Shown here in pieces: positions 17,409 through 25,352 of a stretch of 64,000 bases of DNA. The notes beneath the pieces were generated by a model that was given only the letters and a program-made list of their open reading frames with translations, was not told the origin of the DNA and ran no database searches. The stretch is from NCBI RefSeq assembly GCF_031202305.1, contig NZ_CP101731.1:1612001-1676000 (forward strand), in the 5' to 3' direction. Position 1 is the stretch's first letter, and every line of letters starts with the position of its first letter. The stretch is from Pelagibacterium sp. 26DY04. GTDB lineage: Bacteria > Pseudomonadota > Alphaproteobacteria > Rhizobiales > Devosiaceae. The translations under genes were made by a program, and so were the position numbers.

Positions 17409-17531
17409 ATGACCAATGTGGCTGTTTTACGGATCGGGAGGCGAGATCGCTTGTCGCAGGGCAAGTCTAAACGGGTTGTTAACGCTATTTGCCAAAAGTC
17501 TTAACGAGTGGTTTCCGGATGTGTGGACATT

Positions 17532-17561
17532 TTGCAACATTCACTTCGCAACCCATGCTAG
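17532..17561 (+). promoter_or_regulatory. Candidate sigma-70 promoter for the porin gene
   Basis: TTGCAA (17532-17537), an 18-bp spacer, then TGCTAG (17556-17561). This is a partial match to -35/-10 boxes and would give an untranslated leader of roughly 190 nt. Confidence 0.25.
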
Positions 17562-17748
17562 GGCCTGTTGAAGGCGTATAACGGCTGTTGCACGGGCATC
17601 CGCCATCGCTAGAGTGGGTCTTGCGAATCCATGCATGGGATCGTTTGTCGGTCGCAACGCGGCGGCAACACACGACACCAAACAAAAATGTGGTCGCGTT
17701 TCGACAAACTGCCGGATAGCCCGGCAACAAAACTGAATGACTGACTTT

Positions 17749-17753
17749 GGAGG
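17749..17753 (+). promoter_or_regulatory. Strong ribosome binding site of the porin gene
   Basis: GGAGG placed 6 nt before the ATG at 17760, near the ideal anti-Shine-Dalgarno match, consistent with very high expression. Confidence 0.8.
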
Positions 17754-17759
17754 TCAATT

Positions 17760-18944
17760 ATGAAACTTAAGAGCCTTCTTTTGGGTTCTGCAGCCGTTCT
17801 GGCCCTGTCGACGGGTGCCCAGGCCGCTGATCCGGTCGTCGAGTTCGTCTCGCTCGGCGTTTGCGATGCGCTCGGCATGTCCGGCCTGACCATCGAATCC
17901 GACGACACCTGCCTGCTCATCTCGGGCGGCGTGCAGTATGACTACACCGTGGAGAACTTCTCCTTCGGTGCTAGCGACGTTGCTGATACCGAGTCGGACC
18001 TGAACTGGGACCTGGCTTTCGAAGCTCAGACCCAGACCGATGACGGCGTTGCTGTTGCTTATATTTCGTTCGACGAAGATGGCACCGACGACATCAACGT
18101 GAACGAAGCCTATGCTCAGTTCATCCTTTCCAACGGTACTGCCCTGTCGGCTGGCCTGCGTGACTCGATCTTCGATACCGAAATCTTCGATGACACCTAC
18201 GGCAACGATAAGCACGACTGGTTCGATTTCGAAATCGACAACGAAGAAGCTTTCGGTGAAGAGTTTGCCGCAACCACCGGTGGCCACGGCATTCAGCTTG
18301 AAGCCGTTGTTGCTGATGGTTTCACCGTTCTTGCTTCGCTCGAAGACCTCGAAGGTGATGGCACTGCCGGTCTCGGCGTTGCCTATGACGCTTCCGGTAT
18401 CTCCGCTGAAGCCGGTGTTCTGTTCGGTAATCTTTACAGCAATGCCGACCCGCTGGGTAGCACTGACCAGCAGGTCAACTACTACGGTAAGGTTTCGGCT
18501 GAGTTCGACAACTTCGCTGCTCGCGCCGGCTTCATCGCCGACGATGACGGCAACTGGGTTGCGAACGTCGGCGCCGACGCCACCTTCGACATGTTCTCGC
18601 TGAAGGCCGATGCGCTGTTCAACGATGACGAAGACTTCGCGATCATGGGTGAAGGTTCGTTCGACGCGACCGAAACCGTGGCCGTTTACCTCGGCGCTGG
18701 CTATGAAGAGCTTGCCTCTGTCGAGATCTTCACCGTTTACGGCGGTGTCGATGTGGACGTGACGGAAACCATCACTGCTTTTGCCGAACTCGGTTACACC
18801 GATCCGGAAGGCCTGGACGACTACGTCTACGGTGCTGGCGGCGTGACCTACGCTCCGGGTGGCAATTTCGAAACCAGCCTCGAAGGTTTCGTTGCTTCCA
18901 ACGAAAACTACCAGGTCGTCTTCTCGATGGAAAAGACGTTCTAA
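17760..18944 (+). CDS. Acidic outer-membrane porin
   Basis: 394 residues with a signal peptide cleaved after AQAA (about residue 22). The mature protein alternates short amphipathic strands and acidic turns and ends in a C-terminal Phe (SMEKTF), the signal for insertion by the Bam complex. A CDALGMSGLTIESDDTC segment gives a probable disulfide pair near the N-terminus, as in alphaproteobacterial porins. It is extremely rich in Asp and Glu, as expected for marine or halotolerant bacteria. Codons are biased to GCT, GTT and GAA compared with the GC-ending codons of its neighbours, which together with the perfect ribosome binding site and strong terminator suggests one of the most abundant proteins in the cell. 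It allows diffusion of small solutes. Confidence 0.88.
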   Translation: MKLKSLLLGSAAVLALSTGAQAADPVVEFVSLGVCDALGMSGLTIESDDTCLLISGGVQYDYTVENFSFGASDVADTESDLNWDLAFEAQTQTDDGVAVAYISFDEDGTDDINVNEAYAQFILSNGTALSAGLRDSIFDTEIFDDTYGNDKHDWFDFEIDNEEAFGEEFAATTGGHGIQLEAVVADGFTVLASLEDLEGDGTAGLGVAYDASGISAEAGVLFGNLYSNADPLGSTDQQVNYYGKVSAEFDNFAARAGFIADDDGNWVANVGADATFDMFSLKADALFNDDEDFAIMGEGSFDATETVAVYLGAGYEELASVEIFTVYGGVDVDVTETITAFAELGYTDPEGLDDYVYGAGGVTYAPGGNFETSLEGFVASNENYQVVFSMEKTF

Positions 18945-18971
18945 TTCGGTTCTACCGAACTGGAATTATGA

Positions 18972-19000
18972 AGGGCCCGGCTTGCCGGGCCCTTTTCTTT
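18972..19000 (+). terminator. Intrinsic terminator after the porin gene
   Basis: Perfect stem AGGGCCCGG / CCGGGCCCT with a 4-nt loop CTTG, followed by TTTCTTTTG. Starts 27 nt after the porin stop. Confidence 0.9.
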
Positions 19001-19227
19001 TGCTTTTGGAATATTTTCGGCAAACCTTTGGCAGTTCGGAGAGCCTAAGCGCTGCGCAAAGGTGTGGTAATCAGAGATTGCCCCTCACTCGTCGCAATAG
19101 TCTGTGGAGCTCACGGCCACTTGAAGAGATCGCCGCGACACCGGGAAGTTAACTGCACTACACTGTGCGCGTTTCATGAGTCGGGCATTCCCGGCCTCGC
19201 ATGCTGCCCTTCAGATAATAACGGTCC

Positions 19228-20352
19228 ATGATTTCGCCCAGGCTTACCACTCTTGCATTGATTTCGGTTGTTCTGCTCGCGAGCGGGCCTGCGGTGGCGC
19301 AGTTTCAGACGCTTGGAGACGTAGCCGATGAAGAGCGTCCGGTGGAAGCTGAGTTTTCGTGGTCGGTGCGCGTTGCGAATGGTGAAACCGTACTGGCCGG
19401 CGACGTTCCCCACCTGACCGTCAAGGAGATGCTGATCCAGCGGGCAGGGGAGCAGGCGATCGATCGCATGGGAGTGTCCGAAGGAGCACCTTCCGGGTTT
19501 TTCACCGACGCTGTCAAGGCGGTCGAAGTGAGCGGGTTGCTCGACGAAGGAGCCGTCACCTATGAGGACGGCGACTGGACGATAACGGGCATACTGATCC
19601 ACCCCAGCGAACGCTCCTCGGTGGAGACTATACTGGGGGCAGAGACCGGCCTGGGATCTGACTGGCAAATCGAGCTCAAGCCGGAGCCGCTTAACGAAGG
19701 CGACTCGAATGCCGTCGCTGAGCAAGAGACCGGCTACGAGCCGGTGCGTGCCGAGGATTCCGAGATCGAGACCCCCGCGACGGGAGAGCTATCCGAAGAC
19801 ACGGAAACGAGCATCGATCTAGGCGACGAGGCGGCACACATTGAGGCGGTCGGCGATGCTGGATCACCTGCGGAAGCGATTGCCGGCGATCCGGTCGCCG
19901 AAGATGCGGCAACGATGGAAGCGGAACGAGCGACGTCGATGACCGGAGACGATCGGGACCAGCTTTGCCGCGACAGGATCGATGATTTTATGGCCGGTCG
20001 ATCCATTCTGTTTGCCTCGGGGAGCGCGCGCCTTACGGCGGAGTCGGAAGAATCCCTGGAGGGTGTGGCCGAGATTCTCGCCGATTGTCCATCGGCCCCC
20101 GTTTATGTAGAAGGTCATACCGACGCCGATGGTGGGGAGGACGCCAATCTGATCCTTTCGCTATCGCGGGCCGAAGCTGTCGTCTTCAAACTGACCGAAT
20201 TGGGTATCGACCCGCAGCGGCTCTACGCCGTAGGCTATGGCGCAAGCCTGCCGGTCGCATCGAACGAAACGGCAGCGGGCAAGGCAGCCAATCGCCGGAT
20301 CGTCTTCAGCTTTGAAGATGCGGCTGGCACAGAAACGGGGGCAGGGCATTGA
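19228..20352 (+). CDS. OmpA-family peptidoglycan-binding protein
   Basis: 374 residues with an N-terminal signal peptide ending near AVAQ. Residues about 30-150 form a BON-like or otherwise unassigned domain, followed by a long acidic low-complexity linker (about 155-245, many Glu/Ala/Asp). The C-terminal OmpA domain (about 250-365) has the expected SILFASGSARLT, VEGHTDADG and NRRIVF motifs, including the Asp and Arg that contact diaminopimelate in peptidoglycan. It probably tethers the envelope. The next two genes follow with overlap or close spacing and are likely co-transcribed. Confidence 0.85.
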   Translation: MISPRLTTLALISVVLLASGPAVAQFQTLGDVADEERPVEAEFSWSVRVANGETVLAGDVPHLTVKEMLIQRAGEQAIDRMGVSEGAPSGFFTDAVKAVEVSGLLDEGAVTYEDGDWTITGILIHPSERSSVETILGAETGLGSDWQIELKPEPLNEGDSNAVAEQETGYEPVRAEDSEIETPATGELSEDTETSIDLGDEAAHIEAVGDAGSPAEAIAGDPVAEDAATMEAERATSMTGDDRDQLCRDRIDDFMAGRSILFASGSARLTAESEESLEGVAEILADCPSAPVYVEGHTDADGGEDANLILSLSRAEAVVFKLTELGIDPQRLYAVGYGASLPVASNETAAGKAANRRIVFSFEDAAGTETGAGH

Positions 20353-20456
20353 GCGATATCGCCTATCTCATCATCATCAACTGGCCTTTCCTGCTCATGG
20401 CGCTGCTCATCGGCATTGCTGCCGGATGGTATGGCGCGCCCGAAGATTTGGAGTGA
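20349..20456 (+). CDS. Tiny single-span membrane protein (35 aa)
   Basis: A TTG start overlaps the OmpA-family stop as TTGA (20349-20352), and the frame ends in TGA at 20454-20456. The product has one transmembrane helix (about 5-27: LIIINWPFLLMALLIGIAAG) and a short acidic tail. The next gene starts 10 nt further on, so it is embedded in a tight operon with no gap to explain its open frame otherwise. No known family; a membrane partner of its neighbours is a guess. Confidence 0.5.
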   Translation: MSDIAYLIIINWPFLLMALLIGIAAGWYGAPEDLE

Positions 20457-20466
20457 GGGCCCCGCA

Positions 20467-20868
20467 ATGAATCCCACGCCGCACATTATTCCCAGCGCTT
20501 TGCTTCTGCTGGCCGCATTCCTTATCGGCTGCGTGATCGGCTATCTGCTCAAGCGCATGTTGGGTCCGAAACAGGCGCCAGCCAAAACTGCCGAACCCGC
20601 CGCCGCGCCTGATGCTGACGATACCGGCCTCGGCCTGCTTTCAGCTCCGTTGGAGGGGCGACCAGACGACCTTAAGAAGATCAAGGGGATAGGACCGAAA
20701 CTTGAAGCGGTTCTGCATGAGAACGGCATCTACCATTTTCACCAGATCGCCGCTTGGGATGAGCATGCAATTGCCGTCATGAACGACCGGCTATCGTTTA
20801 GGGGGCGGATCGAGCGAGAGCGTTGGGTTTCGCAGGCCCAGGCGATCGTCAGGGACGAAGCTCATTAG
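20467..20868 (+). CDS. Membrane-anchored helix-hairpin-helix protein
   Basis: 133 residues: a transmembrane helix (about 8-30), a Pro/Ala linker, then a C-terminal helix-hairpin-helix domain (DDLKKIKGIGPKLEAVL, then HFHQIAAWDE and a final RWVSQA segment). Similar soluble domains occur as the C-terminal part of some NADH-quinone oxidoreductase subunit E and ribosomal-protein fusions; the function is unclear, possibly nucleic-acid or protein binding at the membrane. The ATG at 20467 is preferred over an upstream in-frame ATG because the latter would overlap the tiny membrane ORF and lacks a site. The stop overlaps the convergent hydrolase gene's stop by 4 nt. Confidence 0.75.
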   Translation: MNPTPHIIPSALLLLAAFLIGCVIGYLLKRMLGPKQAPAKTAEPAAAPDADDTGLGLLSAPLEGRPDDLKKIKGIGPKLEAVLHENGIYHFHQIAAWDEHAIAVMNDRLSFRGRIERERWVSQAQAIVRDEAH

Positions 20869-21803
20869 TTTTCGTCCGAAGGCGATCGGCAAACCTCGAT
20901 AAGAAATTGAGCTAGAGCGTCGCGCTCTTCTGCTCCGTCCAAAAGCGCCGGTGAACCCTGGCCCGAGATCGCCAGGGTTGCTGCATCCGGTCGCTGGCGC
21001 AGCATTTCGTCAAATGTCGCGCGGCGGAGTTGGTCGCTGAGCTGAGTGCGGACGATCATCAGTGGTGCATGGGCAAGGGCGCTGAACAACTGCCATTGCG
21101 GTTCGAGCACATCATCGAATTCGAACTGCTCGAGTTGTTCGATGAGCCGATCGTCGAACAGTGCCTCGAGGCGCCCACGCGGATTTTGCACATAGAGCCT
21201 TTCGGCAAGCTCATCGAGCCGCGCTTCGCTTTCGCCGGGGTAGTCGGTGCTCAGCATCTTGTGGAGTGCCGCTCGGGCGGCGGGAGGGCTCCGCAAATCG
21301 GTGATGTGGCGGAAATTGGTGCGGGTACGCACCAGCCCCCTGGAGTCGGTAACCGGTCCGGAATCGACAAGAACGGTGCCCGCGATCCTGGTCGGCTGAC
21401 GCGCCGCCGCCAGCATCGCCACCTGCCCACCATGGCCTTCGCCGATCAACACGGCGGGGCCGATGTCCAGCGCGTTGAGGACATCAAGGACGCAATCGGC
21501 GTCCAGCAATGTGGAATAGGCCAAATCCCTGGGGAGAGGAGTAGAGCGGCCGCGGCCTGGCAGGTCGACCAACACGAACGCCAGCCCCGTGCCGGGGACC
21601 TGGTTGATGGCCGCCGGCAAATGCCTGAAATCGGCCATGTTGCGGACATAGCCGGGGATGCAGATGACAGGTAAAATATCGTCGCTAAGGGTTCCATGGA
21701 CATGGACGGCGACCTGCACTCCGGCCGGGCCGCTTGTAATCATCCGGACGGGCAACTGAGAAAAGATCGGACTTTCCGGCATTGTCTTGGCGCGCTTGAG
21801 CAT
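20865..21803 (-). CDS. Alpha/beta hydrolase fold protein lacking the nucleophile serine
   Basis: 312 residues with the alpha/beta hydrolase core: an oxyanion-region CIPGYVRN near 48, DLPGRGRS near 100 and a nucleophile elbow at about 138-144. The elbow reads IGEGHGGQ. In the family this is G-x-S-x-G-G, so the serine is replaced by glycine. The rest, including LVDSGPV, follows the fold. It may be a binding protein or use another chemistry. It stands alone between the HhH gene (convergent) and dapA (divergent). Confidence 0.75.
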   Translation of the reverse strand: MLKRAKTMPESPIFSQLPVRMITSGPAGVQVAVHVHGTLSDDILPVICIPGYVRNMADFRHLPAAINQVPGTGLAFVLVDLPGRGRSTPLPRDLAYSTLLDADCVLDVLNALDIGPAVLIGEGHGGQVAMLAAARQPTRIAGTVLVDSGPVTDSRGLVRTRTNFRHITDLRSPPAARAALHKMLSTDYPGESEARLDELAERLYVQNPRGRLEALFDDRLIEQLEQFEFDDVLEPQWQLFSALAHAPLMIVRTQLSDQLRRATFDEMLRQRPDAATLAISGQGSPALLDGAEERDALAQFLIEVCRSPSDEN

Positions 21804-21980
21804 GACGCTTCATAGCATGCCCAGCGCGTTGGACAATCTCGGTTCCTCTAGCCTGAGAGCGGCGCGCATACGCTTGTCGCGCCATGCAAGTGCCACTATG
21901 GTGCGCCAGTTTTCGGGGTGACAAATTCGTCATCTCGCGTCATCAAGAGGGTGTCCGCCGCAACGGTTGACACCGATACG

Positions 21981-21986
21981 TATAAT
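21981..21986 (+). promoter_or_regulatory. Candidate -10 box of the dapA promoter
   Basis: A perfect TATAAT 48 nt upstream of the dapA start. No good -35 hexamer lies at the usual distance; TTGACA lies only 8 nt upstream, too close. Confidence 0.25.
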
Positions 21987-22033
21987 GAGGGGCTGTCGGG
22001 CGCGCCGGCGGTTCAAATCGAGGACTGTTTCGC

Positions 22034-22912
22034 ATGTTTAGCGGGTCGATCACGGCGCTGATAACGCCGTTCCACAATGGTGCTGTTGACGAAGATGCGA
22101 TGGCGCGTTTCGTCAAATGGCAGATCGACGAGGGGACGAACGGGCTGGTTCCGGTCGGCACCACCGGCGAAAGTCCCACTGTCAGCCACGAAGAACACCG
22201 GCGTGTAATCGAGATCACCATCGATGTCGCCAAGGGCCGGGTGCCGGTCATCGCCGGGGCGGGTTCCAACTCCACTCGGGAAGCGATCCACCTCGCCGAG
22301 TTCGCGGAAAAGGCCGGGGCCGACGGGATTCTCACCATCGTTCCCTATTACAACAAGCCCAGTCAGGAGGGGCTGTTCCAGCATTTCTCCGCCATCGCCA
22401 AGGCCACCAGCCTGCCGGTGATCCTTTATAGCGTGCCCGGGCGGACGGTGGTCGATATCGCTGTCGATACCATCAAGCGCCTGCGCGATGCGTGCCCCAA
22501 TATAGTGGGTGTCAAGGACGCTACCGCCGATATGAGCAAGGCAAGCATGACGCGGGCGGCTCTAGGCCCCGATTTCATCATGCTTTCGGGTGAGGACATC
22601 ACCGCGCTCGGATTCAATGCTCATGGCGGCAGGGGGTGCATCTCGGTGACCTCCAATGTCGCTCCCAAGCTTTGCGCAGCCTTCCAGGCGGCGTGCCAAT
22701 CCGGCGATTTCGCCACTGCACTCACCATTCAGGACCGTCTGGCGCCGTTGCACAAGGCGCTGTTCATCGAACCCAATCCGCAGGGCGTGAAATATGCCGC
22801 CTCGCGCCTGGGGCTCTGTGGTGACGAGGTCCGCTTGCCGCTGGTGCCGGTCTCCGAGGGCGCCAAGCAGGTCATCGACGCAGCGTTGGTCCACGCGGGC
22901 CTAATCAACTGA
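22034..22912 (+). CDS. dapA: 4-hydroxy-tetrahydrodipicolinate synthase
   Basis: 292 residues, the standard length. Condenses pyruvate with aspartate semialdehyde in lysine and diaminopimelate synthesis. The Schiff-base lysine is Lys161 (GVKDATAD), the catalytic Tyr is Tyr132 (LYSVPGR), and the GTTGES motif is at 42-47. It is followed 10 nt later by smpB, a pairing common in this order. Confidence 0.97.
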   Translation: MFSGSITALITPFHNGAVDEDAMARFVKWQIDEGTNGLVPVGTTGESPTVSHEEHRRVIEITIDVAKGRVPVIAGAGSNSTREAIHLAEFAEKAGADGILTIVPYYNKPSQEGLFQHFSAIAKATSLPVILYSVPGRTVVDIAVDTIKRLRDACPNIVGVKDATADMSKASMTRAALGPDFIMLSGEDITALGFNAHGGRGCISVTSNVAPKLCAAFQAACQSGDFATALTIQDRLAPLHKALFIEPNPQGVKYAASRLGLCGDEVRLPLVPVSEGAKQVIDAALVHAGLIN

Positions 22913-22922
22913 TCGGTCTATT

Positions 22923-23402
22923 ATGGCACCGAAGAAAGAAAAAGGACTGCTCGAGACCGGGGTCGTGGCGGAGAACCGCCGCGCCCGGTTCGACTATGAG
23001 ATACTCGAAACGCTCGAAGCGGGCCTTGTCCTGCGCGGAACAGAGGTCAAGTCGCTGCGAAACGGCAAGGCGCAGATCGCGGAATCCTATGTTTCGCCCG
23101 AAGATGGGGAGCTTTGGCTGATCAACGCCAATATCCCTGAATATGTACAGGCCAACCGCTTCAACCATGACGAGAAGCGCCGGCGCAAACTTCTGGTTTC
23201 GGCACGCGAAATGGCCAAGCTGGCCCGCGGCGTGGAGCGGCAGGGCAACACCATCGTGCCGCTCAAGCTCTATTTCAACGAGCGCGGCATGGCCAAATTG
23301 TCGATCGGGCTCGCCAAGGGGCGTAAATCCTACGACAAACGTGAGGTCCAGAAGGATCGGGACTGGTCGCGCGACAAGCAACGGTTGTTGAAGCAGGGGT
23401 AG
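22923..23402 (+). CDS. smpB: SsrA-binding protein SmpB
   Basis: 159 residues. Binds tmRNA and delivers it to stalled ribosomes. The N-terminal [11 protein letters not shown] segment, the GTEVKSLR motif and the basic C-terminal tail ([12 protein letters not shown] then KQRLL) are all present. It is convergent with the UDG gene across about 50 bp. tmRNA itself was not seen in the window. Confidence 0.97.
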   Translation: MAPKKEKGLLETGVVAENRRARFDYEILETLEAGLVLRGTEVKSLRNGKAQIAESYVSPEDGELWLINANIPEYVQANRFNHDEKRRRKLLVSAREMAKLARGVERQGNTIVPLKLYFNERGMAKLSIGLAKGRKSYDKREVQKDRDWSRDKQRLLKQG

Positions 23403-23455
23403 GCGGGGCTCCGCCTCTGCTTGCCCCGCATCCTTCCGGCAAAGAACGCCAGAAA

Positions 23456-24094
23456 TCAGTTCCTTATCACCGCTACAGCTTTCCCCATGGCGCTTTGGAA
23501 CATCTCCGGCGTCAGTCGGCCGGTGTTGGTGTTGTAGCGCGAGCAATGGAAGCTATCGATCAGCGTTCGGCCATCGCTCAGCCTGTGCTCGGCCCCATGT
23601 GAGAAGGGGAAGGCCGCGCGGCGCTCGCCAAGCGCGCTCAGAAGGGAATCATGAGCGATGCGGCCGAGGGCAAAATAGGCTTTGGCCTGCGGGTTTGCCG
23701 CCAACGTGGCGATCAGGAACCGACGGCAAGTGGCGATCTCAGGCCCGGTCGGCTTGTTCTGCGGGGGAACGCAGCGCACCGAATTGACGATCATGGTGTC
23801 GACAAGCTCGAACCCGTCATTGGGGTCGGCGCGGTATTCGCCCTGAGCCAACCCATACATCTTGAGCGTGTCGTAGAGGAGATCGCCCGCATAGTCGCCG
23901 GTAAAGGGGCGGCCGGTGCGATTGGCGCCGCGCAGGCCGGGGGCGAGGCCCACGATCAAAAGGCTGGGGGCTGCATCGCCCCAATTGTCTACCGGTGCGT
24001 TGTGCCAGCCGGGAAACTGGGCGCGGTTGAGATGACGGAACTCGGCCAGCCGGGGGCAGAGGGGGCAATCGGATGGCGGATTGGGAGTGGTCAC
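23456..24094 (-). CDS. Type 5 uracil-DNA glycosylase (UdgB-like)
   Basis: 212 residues. Motif A reads GLAPGLRGANRTGRPFTGD (about 49-67), the signature of family 5 UDGs, with its NRTGRPFTGD core. Four cysteines (CPLC at 10-13, SVRC and ATCRR in the middle) match the [4Fe-4S] ligands of families 4 and 5. The C-terminal segment DSFHCSRYNTNTGR holds the catalytic-loop His. Removes uracil and some damaged bases from DNA. Confidence 0.9.
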   Translation of the reverse strand: MTTPNPPSDCPLCPRLAEFRHLNRAQFPGWHNAPVDNWGDAAPSLLIVGLAPGLRGANRTGRPFTGDYAGDLLYDTLKMYGLAQGEYRADPNDGFELVDTMIVNSVRCVPPQNKPTGPEIATCRRFLIATLAANPQAKAYFALGRIAHDSLLSALGERRAAFPFSHGAEHRLSDGRTLIDSFHCSRYNTNTGRLTPEMFQSAMGKAVAVIRN

Positions 24095-24119
24095 GAACGA
24101 GTTGTCTCACGCCTTGGAA

Positions 24120-24686
24120 TCAATGCGTGACATCCTCTTTGGCCGATTGCTGCCGGTCAACCTGGGGCCGGCCTACCGTTTTGGCGAGGGTTGCGATCTC
24201 AAGGAAATAGTCGGCCTGGCGGCGCAAATCGTCCGAGATCATGGGGGTAGGGGTAGTGAGGGTGGAGGCCACCGTCACCTTCTTGCCGCGGCGCTGGAGG
24301 GCCGCCACCAGGGCCGTAAAATCCCCATCGCCGGAAAACAACACGAGATGGTCGTAATAGGGCGCCATTTCCAGCGCATCGATGGTGAGCTCGATATCCA
24401 TGTTGCCCTTGATCTTGCGCCTGCCCTGGGCATCGGTGAACTCCTTGGCGGGTTTGGTGACGACGGTATAGCCGTTATAGTCCAGCCAATCGATGAGGGG
24501 CCGGATCGAGGAATATTCCTGATCTTCGACAAGGGCGGTATAATAGTAGGCGCGCAACAAATAGCCGGTATCCTGGAACTGGCTCAGAAGCCGCTTATAG
24601 TCGATATCGACGCTGAGCGCCCGGGACGTGGCGTAGAGATTGGCGCCGTCGATGAAGAGGACCACCTTTTCCCGTGGATCGAACAT
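24120..24686 (-). CDS. NYN-domain (LabA/DUF88) putative RNase
   Basis: 188 residues of the PIN-like NYN fold. The acidic residues of the metal site are visible in FIDGANLY (Asp13), NMDIELTIDAL and SGDGDF. I start at the ATG at 24686 (MFDPREK), the N-terminus usual for this family in Hyphomicrobiales; an in-frame TTG lies six codons upstream. It diverges from rpoZ, its common neighbour in this order. Substrate RNA is unknown. Confidence 0.88.
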   Translation of the reverse strand: MFDPREKVVLFIDGANLYATSRALSVDIDYKRLLSQFQDTGYLLRAYYYTALVEDQEYSSIRPLIDWLDYNGYTVVTKPAKEFTDAQGRRKIKGNMDIELTIDALEMAPYYDHLVLFSGDGDFTALVAALQRRGKKVTVASTLTTPTPMISDDLRRQADYFLEIATLAKTVGRPQVDRQQSAKEDVTH

Positions 24687-24885
24687 TACCGGCAAAAGCT
24701 CCAAACAATATCAAGGCAGAAAAAATCTTGCAGGCGTGTATCTCGCTCAACGCCGCAGGTTGGAAAGAAGTTCACGCCGCCCGTGTAAAATTAGGGTGAG
24801 GACTTCGGGCGAACGCATGCTTGTCATTGACCGGACACTCGTGTAAGAGGGCCGCTCGCTTCCCTCAAAGCAATGGAGACCGGCT

Positions 24886-25254
24886 GTGGCACGCGTCACC
24901 GTAGAAGATTGCATCGAAAAGATTCCGAACCGCTTCGAACTGGTTCTCATGGCCGCCCATCGCGCCCGCATGATTTCCTCGGGTGGCGCGATCACCGTGG
25001 ATCGCGACAACGACAAGAACCCGGTCGTTGCCCTGCGCGAAATCGGTGACGGCACGATTTCGCCCGACGATCTCCAGGAAGATCTGATCCACTCGCTGCA
25101 GAAATACGTCGAAGTGGACGAGCCCGAGCAGGAAATCGCCCCGCGTATCGAGACCTCCTCGGACGAGGATGGACCGGTGTTCGACACGATCAGCGAAGAA
25201 GAACTGCTCCGCGGCATCGAGTCGCTGGCGCCCCCCGAGCGTCGCGACGATTGA
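24886..25254 (+). CDS. rpoZ: DNA-directed RNA polymerase omega subunit
   Basis: 122 residues from a GTG start at 24886 preceded by GGAGA. The conserved N-terminal core ([22 protein letters not shown]) is followed by the longer acidic C-terminal tail common in alphaproteobacteria. The protein helps fold the beta' subunit and in proteobacteria forms part of a ppGpp site; the ppGpp enzyme gene rsh is next. Confidence 0.96.
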   Translation: MARVTVEDCIEKIPNRFELVLMAAHRARMISSGGAITVDRDNDKNPVVALREIGDGTISPDDLQEDLIHSLQKYVEVDEPEQEIAPRIETSSDEDGPVFDTISEEELLRGIESLAPPERRDD

Positions 25255-25282
25255 TCGGCGCAAGCCTTTATCTATATATTTT

Positions 25283-25322
25283 AGAAAGGCGTCTGGCTCA
25301 CGGTCGGGCGCCTTTCTAGTTT
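25283..25322 (+). terminator. Candidate hairpin terminator or attenuator between rpoZ and rsh
   Basis: Perfect arms AGAAAGGCG (25283-25291) and CGCCTTTCT (25309-25317) around a 17-nt loop, then AGTTTG. The T-run is poor, so termination may be partial. Confidence 0.45.
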
Positions 25323-25352
25323 GCGGTTCCTTTTTTCGGAGTATTCGGACGC

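Larger units (their letters stand above)
17409..17759. other. Long leader / divergent intergenic region upstream of the porin gene
   Basis: 351 bp without a convincing gene. It holds the presumed promoters of the hypothetical secreted protein (minus) and of the porin (plus), and ends in the strong GGAGG site of the porin. The small minus-strand frame at 17485-17757 has no family features and an odd composition. No riboswitch structure was recognised. Confidence 0.5.

Noticed and set aside
17485..17757. 90-aa minus-strand frame upstream of the porin
   Set aside because: No ribosome binding site, signal or family pattern; lies in the porin leader region.
21963..21986. TTGACA followed by TATAAT upstream of dapA as a paired promoter
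   Set aside because: Only 8 bp lie between the boxes, far from the 16-18 needed; only the -10 is kept as a weak candidate.
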